Assembly: GCA_017506865.1 (NCBI GenBank)
Contig: JAFCMP010000018.1
Coordinates: 372,001 to 436,000 of the forward strand
Reading direction: 5' to 3'
DNA from: Tribonema minus
Taxonomy: Eukaryota; Sar; Xanthophyceae; Tribonematales; Tribonemataceae
Length of the DNA stretch: 64,000 nt
Below are positions 10,690-24,400 of the stretch, in pieces. Made by a program: the position numbers and the translations under genes. The notes beneath the pieces are model-generated. The model was not told where the DNA came from and did no database searches. It saw only the letters and a program-made list of their open reading frames with translations. Position 1 is the first letter of the stretch; the number at the start of each line of letters is the position of its first letter.

Positions 10690-13600
10690 CGCGCGCGAGG
10701 GTACGTAGGGGGGCATGGCAGGGGGGCAGGGTGTGGGTTAGGGTCAGGGTTGCAGGGGGAGGGGGACGGAGGTTCAGCGCTGTGGCCATGGCAGCAGTGC
10801 GTCGCCGGAGTATCTCAATGTGTACCAATAGTGTTTGCAACCGACGTGCAGGGATGCCAAGTTGACGACGCTGGTGCTAACCCTAACTTCAGCCCTAACC
10901 CTAACCCTAACCCCAAATGGGGCTGGCGCCAAGCACATTGTCGCAGCAGTGCCGCCGTAGTACCAGTGTCAAGCCATTGAGGCGCAGTACAGACTAGGTT
11001 GCTGCATAGAATTCAAACCCTAGGGCCACAGGATGCCTGGTTTCCCTTTGGGGTTAGGGTTAGGGTGAGGGTGCAATACAATTCCATGGGTACCGCCGAG
11101 CACTGAATCTTGTCGCAGCATTGTTTACGCTGATTTGCCAAGGTGCTGTGGAGTACTTGCAGTATGTGAGCAACAGACTTCCGGTACATGAAGTGCTACA
11201 TGGATTTGGGCAGAAGCGATATGATCCACACCCACCGCACACGTACAGTCAACTTTAGCTGTATTCCCCCCCCTGCTAATGTATCGCTTCAGAGCATTAA
11301 AGTAACAGATGTTCACATCTGTGTATGCAGCGGTAAGCCGTTAAACCACTGCCCAATGCACGTCTAGTCGCCATTGTGATGCCCGAACTGCTGCTGCTTT
11401 GCTGCGCATCACCGCCTAGCATCGATAACGTGTCCTACTGCCACTTTGACATGCTTTTGCAGAGCACTACAAAAGTTCAACTTCAACTTCTGCAGCGGTG
11501 CACTTTACGACGTACACTGGGGGACGCTGTCTGTGCGTTGTTTCTGTCGAGTGCACAGCCTCAACTTCATGCCAAACTTCATGCACGATGGTGTTGTTGG
11601 TACAGGTCCAGCCTCTTTTGCGCAAGGTTGTTTATGAGAAAAACAGTGGCGGGTAATCCAATCGCAGACACTGGTAGTTGTGAGCTGTGCTGGAAAAGCT
11701 GGTCCTACAATGAGCCCATGACGCACTTACTGGTCTGATGCATGATAGCTGGGTCGAGATTGGTCAGCCTCTTGCACAAGGACATTGAATGTGCGGACGT
11801 AGGTGCGATGGCATACACTGGTAGTTTTGGACTGTGCTGCTAATCTGGTCCTACAGCAAGCGCCATACATACTGATGTAATACTTCGTAATCACATAGAC
11901 TACCTGCTGGTACTGGTCTACATGGTTGTTTTGATTAATCTGACACAAGCAGAGGCTCAAATGTCGTGCTCTCAATGAACGTCACTGCCCAATAGCCTCA
12001 TGAAAGTCGAGGCGAGAGCAGGTTCAACTCGAGCCTGACGGGGATCTCGCTGCTGGCACTGATGGCACAGCGCGGAGTGTAACAAAGAGGTGCTCGATAG
12101 AAACCGTTTTGGCGAGCTCTCACATATCCTCACAACTAGTCTCAGGTCCAGTCGAGCTGAAAGCAGCTGCCAAAAAAGTAACAGCACAGAAACGGGCGGC
12201 TCTGGCTGCTACAACACAAGGTGTCAGATCCGGCAGCAAAACGAATAAGGCACTCGAATCTCGGTGCTGACGCTATGCATGCAGGCAGCCGGCTTCTTCA
12301 CCTGTGGCGAGGCATGGGGCCTCAGTTGCTGATCCTCTTTGGCGAGTATGGTCCGACCGCAAGATTTTAAGCCTTTGGTGCTGCTCTGTTCCCTAGCCCT
12401 GAAAGGACACTGAGCTTCCTGCCGCGGATATCTCCGGCTCCCCCAGCTGTAGGCGAGCACAGTGTGTCTCGTGTGTCTCTTTTGTCACCAGGGAACGGTC
12501 GCTAAATGGGGGTATTTTTCTGAGTAGTTCCGCGCCCTGCATCGCACCGACCTGTAGTGGCCGCTCCGTCCATGATCTGACGGGATTCAATGTATATGAT
12601 GCTGACTACCAGGAAACGCAGCTCAGCACAGCACTGTGCGCAAGTCTACATGTTCCTTCTGGGTGGCATGCAGGCTTAAATTAAGGCATGTCACACCACG
12701 ACAATGGAGCTGTGTAACGTACGTACTGTGGATGATGCGATTCACATTACACAGGCTTTGATGATTCGAACGATCTGCATATGATCATGAACTTCAAGCT
12801 GATGTGCCAGTACAACAAACGGGCAGCCAGTTGGCAACTTCCATTCGACTGCAGATGCGGTTGTATTTGAGCTATTACCGAGGCTCTTAGAGTTTCCCTC
12901 GACCGCACACCCACTTTGCCAGACCTGTAGATGCATGCTCCGTAAGCTGCTAAAGTGCAATACCCCCCCCCCCCCGCCCCCCCCCAACCCACCCCCACTT
13001 TTTGTGTGTGTTTCTTTTTGTCGACATGTGTCCAGCGCTTCTAGCAAGGCCAGACAGTGGCTCCATAATCGGCCCCAAGGCAGCCCCAAACAGTTTTTGT
13101 AGGGTACTTTCGTCTGCGCGCCACCCGCCACCGCCAACCAAGCCTCTCATTTCTACAAATGTACACGCAATAACCCCACTGAACGTCAACAAACATCGCC
13201 AGAAACTGAGAGACCCCCCCCCCCCCCCCCCCGCGCCCCCCAACCCACCCCCCACATCTGTCCATTTCCGCTGCGTTCACGTCATGTAGATAACATCCAC
13301 CACCACCAAATTTGTCTCAAAACCCCCGCACTGCGCGGTCTGCATAGGGCTGCTGCCCTGCACGAGGACACACAACAACGTCACACAGACAGACGTCACA
13401 GTTGAAGTTAGCATAATGGAACGTTGTATGATCAACCTCAAAGGTGTGACTTATGCATACATACATCAGAGTGTACATAGAAAAGCCCGTTTTGACACGG
13501 ACAGTAACCCAACAGCAGGTGAGTCCAGTGTTTGGCTCGTTAAATGAGGCATGTTACAGCAGTTGGCGAACAAGCAACGAGAGTGGTAGGACTACTCTGG

Positions 13601-15530
13601 TGAAAGGACCAAGAGTGGGACTTACTTGTAAATCAAACCTCAAGTCAAAGTGTACATAGAAAAGCCCGCTTTGACACGGATACTAACCCCACAGCAGCAG
13701 AGCTGCGCGTTTGGCTTGCTGCTTGAGGCATCTTACAGCAGTTGGACAACAAGCGACGACAGGGGCAGAAGTATGCTGGTGATAGGACAAAGCGCCTTCA
13801 CCGCAGCTACGCTGCACCAGGTGCTTGCTGATTCTTAATTTTCGACTGTTTCCCCTGTTGTGCAAATCTGATGAAAAGCAGTCCACTGGGCTCAATATTT
13901 TATTTGGAAACTGTTTTATTACAACAAGTTGTTGTTCACAAAAAAGATTGTATTCTTGAGCAACTCTTATTGTTTATTAACATTTCAGCGAACAAGAGAC
14001 ACTATGAGCTCAAGGTGGTTTGATCCATGATACCGCATTTGGCCATCCCGAAAAAAAAAAAGGGTGACGTGGCTTTCCTTGAGATTAGAGTAAGCAGTGG
14101 ATCCTCAGTTTTGTGCTATTGGCACATGTGGTTGACTGACCATCAGGGCTGACACAGCACAACAGGAGTGCACTTGAAGTACAGCAAAGTACAGCTGAGG
14201 TTCAGTGCACGACCGGTGGACTGCGTAGGTGTTTTCAACATCTGCTGCGTCATCAACAGCCAGCAGTTGACGTTGGCGTCCACTTCAACGCTTCCCCTTG
14301 CTGCAACCACAACATTTATGATTGCATCAAGTGCCACAAAACAGCCAGTTGGTCTGTTGCCAGACTCGTTGCTGCCATCGCGCATTGTGCGGTCAGTGAA
14401 TGCATGATTATTCACCATCTTACGCCTCGTACTATCATTGGCAATGTTATGCAAATACAGCGATCATTAGTCTCCTATGCTTCTGATTGCCCAAAACTAC
14501 CGTGACTGAAAATTTGTTTTTGTCGATTTTGGGAATGAACTCTGATTTTGGCAGATTCAAATGGCAACAAAAAGTGCCAGATATTGTATGGGTATTGTAC
14601 CTGGGTCGCCATAATTGTAACCCTAACCCTTGCACAACGTGCTGATAGGGTGGCCGCCGACCTCAAGTGCATTGGAGCGGAACACTAAAATACTAGAACT
14701 AAAAAATCCACATGATGTTTTCTTCCACTAGGTTTTCGTTTAGGGATTCCCCAAGAGCGTTGGTCTTCTTTTATCTTTAACTTCCAAAATTTTCATAGGG
14801 AAAATTTTATCCACAGTATTTCGCTACAGTGCTGAATCAATCACCGATTTGGGTACAGTAGGAAGTCGCACCTGCGCCCCGCCGTCATGCCTGACTTTAA
14901 TGCTGAGAGCGCAACCCCATGGGAGTGTGCTCTGCTGGGCGCTGCAGTTCATTGGGATTATTCAGACTCTGACCCTGACTCGACATACAGTGCTAATCAA
15001 TCAACGACTTGGAGACAGTCGGGCAGGTGCAGCTACGCCCGGTCGCTCTGCCTGAGTTTCGCGCCAACAACCCATGCCTGCCTCTACGGGTCGTGGCTGT
15101 GCACTGCTGAGCACTGCAGTTCATTGGGATCACTCTGACCCTGATCGCGACTCGACTTCACAGTGACCGCATCTTCCACCGCGCCGCCAGCACCACCGCG
15201 CAGCACACCAACAGCGACTGCAACAGGGAGGTGCACTGAGGTGGTACTTCTATGGAGCAGCCTCAGGTATGATCCTCCACTGTCAGACTGACTGATACGT
15301 ATGGCACATGCTTCGCACAGCAGTCACTGCCCAGCAAATACCATAAGCGTACTTGTTGCACAGGAGGAGTCGGCTCACCTGAATGCCATGTATCGACGCA
15401 CGCGCACCCCGGCGGGAGGGGGCACGGGACTCAGAGGAAAATTCAGCAAGCTCCCGCGCAGCTGCTGCTGTGGCTCAGGCCGCCATTCCCCCTCCCCCTC
15501 CCCTCGCCCCCCCCCCCGCTCCCCGTTCCA
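10690..15530. other. Long gene-poor stretch with tandem duplications
   Basis: No convincing coding exon was seen on either strand. Contents: CCCTAA tracts (10878-10915, 11050), a duplicated segment with a 146-bp period (11665-11720 and 11811-11866), C homopolymers (12961-12987, 13214-13233), a 179-bp tandem pair (13471-13830), an AT-rich region (13.85-14.85 kb) and a 165-bp-type tandem pair (14.83-15.14 kb). The tandem pairs resemble the junction copies elsewhere, so undetected small exons of the upstream minus-strand gene may lie here. Confidence 0.6.
13471..13830. repeat. Two-copy tandem repeat, 179-bp period
   Basis: The segment starting GTGTACATAGAAAAGCCCG at 13471 recurs at 13650 and stays similar for about 150 bp (TTTGACACGGA, TTACAGCAGTTGG, GGTGAAAGGAC-like). 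No exon was identified in either copy. Confidence 0.85.
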
Positions 15531-15539
15531 ATATTTTGT

Positions 15540-16394
15540 TCAGCATATGATACAGTTGTCCTTTTGCGCGCGGTCGCACATCATGTCCGCCGCCTCGGAC
15601 TTGTCCACGAGTTCGAAGCCGTCTACGCAGCACGCGGACGAAGCGTCGCCGCCGCCGCTGCCGCCTCCATTGAGAGAAGCCAGTCTCGACAGACCGACGC
15701 GAGAGACACTGGCGGCGGGGGGGTCCGTGCGGTCATCAATACCCCCCCCCTCTCCAGATGAGGCGTTCGTGCCGCAGAGCAGCGCTTCGCGCATGAGGCG
15801 CCGCACGCGCTTCTGGTTGATGCACCTGCGCGCGGCATGAGCGTATGCGGCAGGGTCAGCAAGCGGACGTGGCCGCGACCGGGGGGGGGGGGGGGGGACA
15901 AGAGTGCATGCATCGTGATCGGCTCAGCAGCGGGTGCAACCGCCGGTGCAAACTGTGAACAGCAGAATACACTGTTTGAGAGGAAGTTTGAGATAGCGAA
16001 TCTCAGCGGTTTGCACGCAAAGGCAGCAGCAGCTAACATGCGCACGTAACTGATGTCGTGACTCGAGAAGTTGGCTGTTCCTCGTGAACTGTGGTGCTGG
16101 CCCTTGTGGGCCCCGTATGAGAAGACTTGGTTTTTGAGATGTTTACAACTCAGCAGTCTGCAGGCCAATGCAACAGGATTGGAGGCATGCCAACATGCGC
16201 AAGTTATCCAAGAAATGACTCACCATGTGGGCTGCAGCTCGTGAAGTTTCTGAGCCACCCTCTGGGCCCCCATGTGAGGAGACTCGGTCTTGATGGTGCG
16301 GATGGCATCAAGCAGGACATCATCGACAGGCTTCAGGTACTGGTTCATGACCTTGCCAGCGGAACGGTGTTTAAACAGTCTGACGAATGTGCCC
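15540..16394 (-). CDS. Integrase/transposase-type winged helix-turn-helix protein, 3' exons only
   Basis: Two exons join in phase: 16394-16224 (acceptor CTGCAG, donor GTGAGT) and 15825-15540 (acceptor GCGCAG, stop TGA). The joined sequence reads DDVLLDAIRTIKTESPHMG, then AQRVAQKLHELQPTW, then CINQKRVRRLMREALL. This fits the HTH_21 pattern of IS3-type transposases and integrases (SPHYGYRRV..L followed by NHKRVYRLMRE), a fold I also recall in standalone algal proteins. A Gly/Ser-rich acidic tail follows and ends in DNCIIC, which resembles a CaaX prenylation box with an unusual final Cys. There is no DDE catalytic domain, so this is probably a domesticated DNA- or protein-binding module. The 5' exons were not found. 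An open minus-strand stretch at 17984-17706 with a donor-like GTGAGG is a weak candidate. The intron holds a G run on the plus strand (15882-15897), that is, a C tract on the sense strand. Confidence 0.6.
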
Positions 16395-16399
16395 CTGCA

Positions 16400-18460
16400 G
16401 AAGTACAGAAAACAACCGGAGACCAGCGTGCCGGTGAAGTGTTGATGACTGGGCGGCCTCTGACAAGGTGCAAACACCACTGTGAGGCTTGACCTCCCGC
16501 ACGATGGTCACCAGAGACGGCACCTTTGGAATAAGACGCAGAATGCATCATCCAACTGTGAAAAAACCCAGGAAAATCTGCCCGTTGACTTCTCAGACTA
16601 ATCATAGTCTTCAAGGCTCGCAAGATGCGGAAACAACACAACAGACATCTGCGCGCACTGAGGCAGCTCGCAGACTCCGCGTCAAGAGCTGCTGACTGCA
16701 GCACGGACGTCAACGGAAACTAAAACAGAAAACGTACCTTGTGACCTGACGCGGTCGCAACTCCCGGAAACGCGTGCTCAACACAGGTTACAGGCCTGTA
16801 CTGGGGTGGCACTCGATTGGATAGCAGTATCGCACCTCGGATCACTCTTGCGTCACTCAAATGTGGTCTCTCTGCCTCAATGTTGAAACTGCTGATCGAT
16901 TAGAAGCCTAGGGATTCGTCCCGGAGCTCGAGAACGCGCTCGGCGGTTTAGAGTCAGCGCTCAGCAAGGCAGCTCAGCAAGGGGTTCACAAAACCATGTG
17001 TCCCCGGGGCAGCATGGTCGGCGGGGGCAGCGAGATCAGCGAGTTCAGTGGGGGGGAGAAGGGACAGCGCAATCAGCGGGGGGGCAGCTGAACCCTGCTG
17101 CACAGCATTCGGTTAAAATTAGAGTTCGGGTTAGTTGGGGTTAGTTGCGGTTAGCGAGGTCAACGAGGTCTGGCAGTGCGTCCATCAGCGACCCGCTTTG
17201 CCGGGAACTCCAAATCACATGGTGGTGCTGCCCCTGCAGCATGCTGCCCCCACTGCCCGCTCTGACCTCGCTGTCCGGCTGCCCCGCTGACCTCGCCGTT
17301 CACTCAAGCGTCCGCCTAATCTCACTCGTCAAGGTCCCCCGCTTACCCCGCTGCCCTGAGCTGTCCCCCCAGCGTCAATAATCACCTTCCATTACCCCCT
17401 GTGTTTGAAGGTAGAGCAGCTGCCGATGATGTTGGTGTCAGCGCAGGCGCCGCTTACGCCACAGGTGCCAATGTAACTGGCGCCGGCACTGGTGCTGCGG
17501 AGGCTGCCGCCTGCTTCGCCGGCAAGTGTCAGCCGCGGCTGTAGCTGCCAATTCCGCTGGTGCCCCAGTAGCCCCTGGCGTTTTCGTGGCGACCGCTGCT
17601 GCCACTACTCCACCTGTTGCGTCTGCTGCTGGTGCTCCAGGTGCCGCCGCTACCTGCCGTGCTACCCCAGCTGCTGCTGTACAGCCCTCCTTCAAGTCAT
17701 CGCCTTCAGCACGCCTGCCAACTCCGACAGCACGGGCTGCAGTGTTCTTGTGTGGATACTGCATGCTCAAGTTGCCTTGTCGTGATGAACACAATCTCTG
17801 GTCTCGTCATGTGTCGTCCCAATATATGTAGCACCTCACCAGTCTCGTGTCGAGTGCCGACGGCGCCGAAGCCTCGTGACTCGGAAGCAGAGGACCCTGC
17901 CATAGCAGCAGATGAGCCTGTCATTGTAGCACTGACAATGGTGCGAACCCATGCTCCTCCAGCTGTAGCAACCATTCTGGACACAGCTGCGTGATCACCT
18001 CAAGTTGGGGGTATGCGTGCCCATAATAGCAGCAGCAGCTTCCTCAGGTGCCCTTTGCCCCCAGCTTGAAATACTCGCACATTACCCGAGAGAGAGAGAC
18101 CCACTGTACTGTATTACGTGAGCAAACTGAAGCGAAAAGAGCGCATCCGCTTCATTGCAGCGTACTGTCGTGCGCCACATGAGGCTCATTTTCTTGGCCA
18201 AACTCACTGTCATCTAGACCCATGTGAAACTTCAACAAGCCTGGCGAAGTTCGGAGTTGATCTTTGTTAGACTGTCAGAAGTGTTGCAGGTGTGCTTGGG
18301 GTGTAGCTGATACAGCTCTACTTCCGTGTGGTGTGTTTTCCGGCAGTTGCCGCTGATACAGCAGGAGGATCCGGGCGCTCGCGAGGATCCTGATTAGGCA
18401 CAACGTTACCGCAGCGAGCACTCAAAGCGCAGCAGGCTCGCGCCAGCGGCTAGCGGCGAG
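16400..18460. other. Intergenic or unresolved region upstream of CUL4
   Basis: It contains a pyrimidine/Ala-Pro-rich stretch (17.44-17.72 kb), open on both strands because of composition, and a minus-strand frame 17984-17706 ending near a GTGAGG donor that could be a 5' exon of the helix-turn-helix gene. The CUL4 promoter should lie just before 18461; I see no TATA box. Confidence 0.4.
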
Positions 18461-21400
18461 ATGATCGGCTCCCGGCCGACCAGCCTCGCGTCATCCAGAA
18501 AATCCAGCGCTGGCGGCAGCGAATCGGCTCTGAGGAATGGCGCCTTCGCAGCCAGCCGAGCGCAGGGCTCGACCTCGGCTGCCGCCCCGGCCAAGAAGAA
18601 AATGGTCATCAAGCCCTTCAAGGTGCAGCCCCAGCTGCCGGAGGGCTTCGAGGACGCCACCTGGGAGAAGCTGCGGACGGCGGTGGAGGCGGTGCAGAGG
18701 AACCAGCCCGTGGCCACCTCCAAGGAGGAGCTCTACCGGGCTGTGGAGGACCTGTGCGCCCACAGGATGGCGGCGCGCCTGTACGAGAGGCTCAGCGCGG
18801 TGTGCGACGCGCACGTAGGCGCGGCGCTGCGCGGCCTCGTGGGCGCGACGCCGGACCACGCGGCGTACCTGTCGCTCGTCGCTGCCACTTGGCGCGATCA
18901 CTGCGCGCACATGCTCACCATCCGGAACATCTTCCTGTACTTGGACAGGTGCGTGGGGCGTTTTGTAGAAGTCTAAAGCAAACTTGTACATGTATACCTA
19001 CATACCCCGACCACGCGGCGTACCTGTCGCTCGTCGCGGCCACGTGGCGCGGCCACTGCGCGCACATGCTCACCATCAGCAACATCTTCCTGTACTTAGA
19101 CAGGTGCGGCACAGGGCCTCTTGTCGCGTCTTTCCTGCTGAATTCGTTCGACATCTCAGCAATGCCTGTGCTTACCTACCTTCACGTGTCGCCGTGACGT
19201 TGCGCGCACATGCTCACCATCCGCAACATCTTCCTCTACCTGGACAGGTGTGTGGGCCTTCTTTTAGAACAGTCAAAGCTAACCTGACAGTTATACATAC
19301 ATACCCCACCTGGCATCGCTCAGCACGCGCCCCCGCTCGTCCTCCATGATCGTCCACTGCTTCAGCAGGTGCGGCAAAGGCGCTTTTTGCTGAACCATTC
19401 AGAGGATCTGTCACTGCTTTAGCAGGTGCGGCCTAGGGCCTTATGTCGCGTCTTTCTTGCTGACTTCGACATCTCAACTCTATAGCAACGCCTGTGTATA
19501 CCTGCCTACCCTATTGGAGAAGGGAGAAGCGCATCGCATCGCTGCCAACGCTCCCAGCTCCCGGCGCCCATAAACCTTCCACTACTTCAACTGTGCGCAG
19601 TCTGCTCTGCATGCTTAACTTCAACTTCACAACTTCAACAGGAGCCACGTGCTACCGACGCCCAAGCTGCACGGCATCTGGGACCTAGGGCTGCACCTCA
19701 CTTCATTTGTGCCCACCTTAACTTCACCTCCACAACGTTCAACAGGAGCCACGTGCTGCCGACGCCCGGGCTGCGTGGCATCTGGGACCTCGGACTGCAC
19801 CTGTTCCGCGTCCACATGGCGCGCGCGCTAGGCGTGGAGACCAAGCTCGTGGCGGGGCTCCTTGCGCTGATTCAGCGCGAGCGCGACGGCGAGGACGTGA
19901 GCCGCGACCTGCTGCAGGTGCGTCACCCCTTCCCCTGCGTGTTGAAGTTTGGTGAAGATTAAGAAGTTAGGTGAAGACTAAGCTCGTGGCAGGCCTCCTC
20001 GCGCTCATCCAGCGCGAGCGCGGCTTGCTGCAGGTGCGTCACCCCTTCCCGTGTGTGGAGACGTTAGGTGAAGTTCAAGTTTGTGGCGGGCCTGCTCATG
20101 CAGTTGCGCGGTGCTGGGTCGTGGCGTGCTGCTGCTGCCACTGCTGCGGCTGCGGCTGCTGGCACTGCCAGAGCTGTGGGTGTCTCTCACGCCGCGCCAG
20201 AGCACGCATCAGGCTGCCCACGCCAGCGCTGAGCTGTGCTGCACGCGTCGGCGTGCATATCACATAGGGTTAGGGTTAGGGTTAGACTAGGATTAGGGTT
20301 GAAAGTATGCCGCGCTGCATGCACCCCCTCCCCTGACATTGCGCGCGTCTGTACCACTCCCGAGCGCTGCCCCTGCGCAGAAACCGCTGCGCACGCTCAG
20401 CGATGTCGCTGCGCATGCTCAGCGCCGTCGGCTACGCCGCGTTTGCCTCGCGCATGCCACGCGTCGCTGCAACCAGCAGCAGCAGAAGGGCCGTCGTGAT
20501 TTTATAAGCAAGGCACGCATTTGCCCGCCCATCTGACATTCGCTGCGTCTGCACCATTGCTGAGCGCTGCCAGGCGCTGCTGCGGATGCTCAGCGCGCTG
20601 GGCGTGTACGGCGAGCTATTTGAGGCGTCGTTCCTGAGCGCTGCAACTTGAATTGTATAGACTAATGTCCAACTCTTCAACTGGTTCCGCCCATTCTTGG
20701 CGACGCCAACTTGACCTAGCGCCCGCCTCGCCGCATTGCACACATTTGCCCGCCCATCTGACATTTGCAGCGTCTGTGCCGTTTCTGAACGCTGCCAGAC
20801 GCTGTTGCGGATGCTCAGCGCCGCCGGCGACGCCACGATCGCCTTCCGCACGCCACGCTGTGCTGCAATCAGCAAAACGCAAGGGTGCCGGTGTGATAGT
20901 TCTTGTTGTGTGTTCTGCATGCATTTGCCTGCCCATCTGACATTCGCTGCGTCTGCACCATTGCTGAACGCTGCCCCCGCGCAGGCGCTGCTGCGGATGC
21001 TCAGCGCGCTCGGTGCGTATGGGGAGCTGTTCGAGGCGTCGTTCCTGGCGGAGACGGGCGCGTACTACGCGGCGGAGGGGACGCGCTACATGGCGCAGGC
21101 GGACGTGCCGCACTTCCTGCAACACGCCGAGGTGAGCGCTGCTGATATGGGCAGCATATGATTTTATGTCATACTTATATATACTTCTACATGTACTTCT
21201 CTATGTAAACGCATGTACCTCGCGGCGGAGGGGACGCGCTACATGGCGCAGGCGGACGTGCCTCATTTTCTACAACATGCAGAGGTGAGCGCTGCCGACA
21301 TGGTCAGCATATGATATTATCATGTTATGTCATACACAAATGTATATGTATACATATATAGAAGTACGCTACATGGCGCAGGCGGACGTCCCTCATTTTC

Positions 21401-24400
21401 CGCAACATGTGGAGTTGAGCACTGCCGACATGGTCATAATGTAGAAGTATACCTTCATGCGCATACATATATACACAGGTATTCATAAACACGTACTATG
21501 CGGCGGAGGGGACGCGCTGCATGGCGCAGGCGGACGTCCCGCACTTTCTGTAACACGCAGAGGTGAGCGCTGACGATATGGTAAAAACAAACACCTTCGT
21601 AATTACGTTCATATATATGCATACATGTATGTACATATGTATGTATACATAGATTTATACGTGCGTACTACGCGGCGGAGGGGACGCGCTACATGGCGCA
21701 GGCGGACGTCCCGCACTTCCTGCAACACGCTGAGGTGAGTGCTGCTGACATGGCATAGTATATTGCTGTATATGTATATATATGATATATGTATACATAT
21801 GTACTACGCCGCGAAGGGGACCTGCTGCATGGCGCAGGCGGACGTGCCGCACTTCTTGCAACTCACCGAGGTGAGCGCTGCCGACACGGTCATGATATGT
21901 TACCCGCCAGCAACACTGACTTGTGCATCACGCGCAGTGCGGCGGCGCCATGTGCATAGAGGGCACAGGGTCCATGGTCTCATGCGCAGCGCATGAGGTG
22001 AAGTGCTATGCACATAGTCACACCGCGCCGCACCCCCCCCCCCCCCACACACACACACCAGCGCAAAAAATCCATTACCAATGGCTCCGAGCGCAGGTGC
22101 CCTTGCTTCGCATCATCACGCTTCATCCTCCCTCCCCCCACCCCCCCCGTTGCAGGCGCGCCTGACGCAGGAGGCGGAGCGCACGGCGCACTACCTGGAA
22201 CCTCGGCATGCTCACAGGCCCCTCATTCTCAACCACTTCGTAACGCAAGCGCCCTCACCATCTCACCATTGCTTTGCGTTATCGCTCCGCATCATGCGTC
22301 ATGCGACTCCCCCCCCTGCCCCACCCCCCCCCCCCCCCACCCCCTCCTCTTGCAGGCGCGCCTGACGCAGGAAGCAGAGCGCGCGGCGCGGTACCTGGAC
22401 CCCGGCACACGCAAGCCGCTGCTGGCAGAGGTGGAGGCGCGGCTGCTGGCGCCGCACGTCGCCGCGCTGCTCGATAGGGGCCTCGATGCGCTTCTGGACG
22501 CGCAGCGCACGGCGGATCTCGCGCGCCTCTACATGTTGCTGCGCCGCGTGCACGCCCTCGATCAGCTCAAGGTAAGTTCCGATGCACCCAAAAATTTAAA
22601 AATGATCATGTAGGGCACTTTAGGGTTAGGCTGCGCATGACAGGGGACTTGACGCGATGCTGGACGCGCAACGCACAGCGGACTTGGCACGCCTGTACAT
22701 GCTGCTGCGGCGCGTGCATGCATTGGATCAGCTCAAGGTCAGCACTGACGTACCTACACGTTGGTCATGTATGCTCAGCTTGTGCAGCGATAATTATGTA
22801 GGCATTTCAGGAGTAAGGTTAGGGTTGTGCTGCTGGACGGGCAGCGCACGCAGGATCTCGCGCGCCTGTACATGTTGCTGCGCCGCGTGCACGCCCTCGA
22901 CCAGCTCAAGGTGATGGTTATATATGTGTATGCTCAGCGCGCGCTGTGCTTCTTTTGGGCTGCGGCAGGCACTTCAACATTAGGGTTAGGATTAGGGGTA
23001 CGCTCGACAGGGGACTCGACGCGCTGCTGGACGCGCAGCGCACGGCGGACCTGGCGCATTTGTACATGTTGCTACGCCGCGTGCACGCGCTGGATCAGCT
23101 CTGACGTTCCTGCAAAGTGCTCATTTTCACCCGGCACGATGCTCCCCAAGGGCTGTGGCAGGCGCTTGAGGGTTAGGGTTAGGCTGCTGGACGCGCAGCG
23201 CACGCAGGACCTCGCGCGCCCGTATGCGCTGATGCGCCGCGTGCACGCGCTGGACCAGCTCAACGCGACCCCTGTGCTGATTGCTGTGTGCACATGCAGT
23301 GCCCCCGCGTTAGCTGCTGGTGCAGCGTGCGTCGCAGCGTTGTTGCGCGTTGTGCGCGCACGCGGGCGCGGCGGCGCTTGCGGCCCGCACACGAGCCAAA
23401 TCATCACTCCCTAGACATCAGCGCGTCAGCCTCCGCAGACCCCCCCCTGACCCTCTGATCCATACCCTGCGTCGTGCGTCGCGCGCAGGCGGGGTTCATG
23501 GGCATTGGCGGAAAGCCCACACGCTTACTACAGCATCATGTCACCGGCTCTCAAACTCTCTAACCCGAGCCCCTGCCCCTCCCCCCACCTCCCTCTGCCC
23601 CATAGCCGCTCAAAACGTGCCATATGCGCACGCCAAGGCACTTGCGGAACGCTCGCAACCTAACTGCAACACCGCGTTAGCCTCCCCGAACCCCTTCCTC
23701 ACTCTTTGATCCACACCCTGCCTCGCACATGCACGCAGGCGGGGCTCGTGGCGCACGTGAAGGCGCGCGGCGCGGCAGCGCTCGCGCTACTGCAACACTG
23801 CGTCAGCGACCCCCGCACCCCCTAAACCACCCCCTGACCCCCCCCCCCCCAAAACCACGCGCGTGCAGGCGGGTCTCGTAATGTACGTCAAGGCGCGCGG
23901 CGCGGCGGCGCTCGCGGACCGCGCGCGCGACGCAGAGCTCGTGGCAGCGCTCCTCGAGCAGCGCGCGCGCCTCGACGCCGCGCTCGCGGACGCGTTTGCG
24001 CGCGACGAGGTGCTCGCGCGCGCGTGCCGCGGCGCGTGGGAGGCCTTTCTGAATGCGGGGGGCGGGTCGCGCCCTGCGGAGCTCATGGCCAAGTATTTGG
24101 ACCTGCGGCTACGTGGCGAGAAGGGCGTGACTGATGAGGTGGGGCATGAAAACTTCAACCTGATTTTCAGTAACTTCAACTTTGCATATCAGTAAAATCT
24201 CCAACTTTTAAGTAACTTCAACTTCAGGGGATAAAAACTTCAAAACCTGTATCAGTAACTTCAACATGAAGTTCATATTGTAAGGCCTTACACCACCCTA
24301 CAGTGCGGGTGGGGGGTGGCGCCCCGCGGAGCTCATGTCCAAGTACCTGGACCTGCGGCTGCGGCGAGAAGGGCGTCACCGACGAGGTGCGGGGCGATGA

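Noticed and set aside
18954..19200. Read-through continuation of CUL4 exon 1 past 18948
   Set aside because: The frame meets a stop soon after the GTGCGT donor, and exon 2 at 19746 matches cullins exactly in phase.
20985..21900. Tandem exon copies as mutually exclusive alternative exons
   Set aside because: The copies are half-exons: each has either the acceptor or the donor but not both, and many contain frameshifts. Only one copy per array fits the phase of its neighbours.
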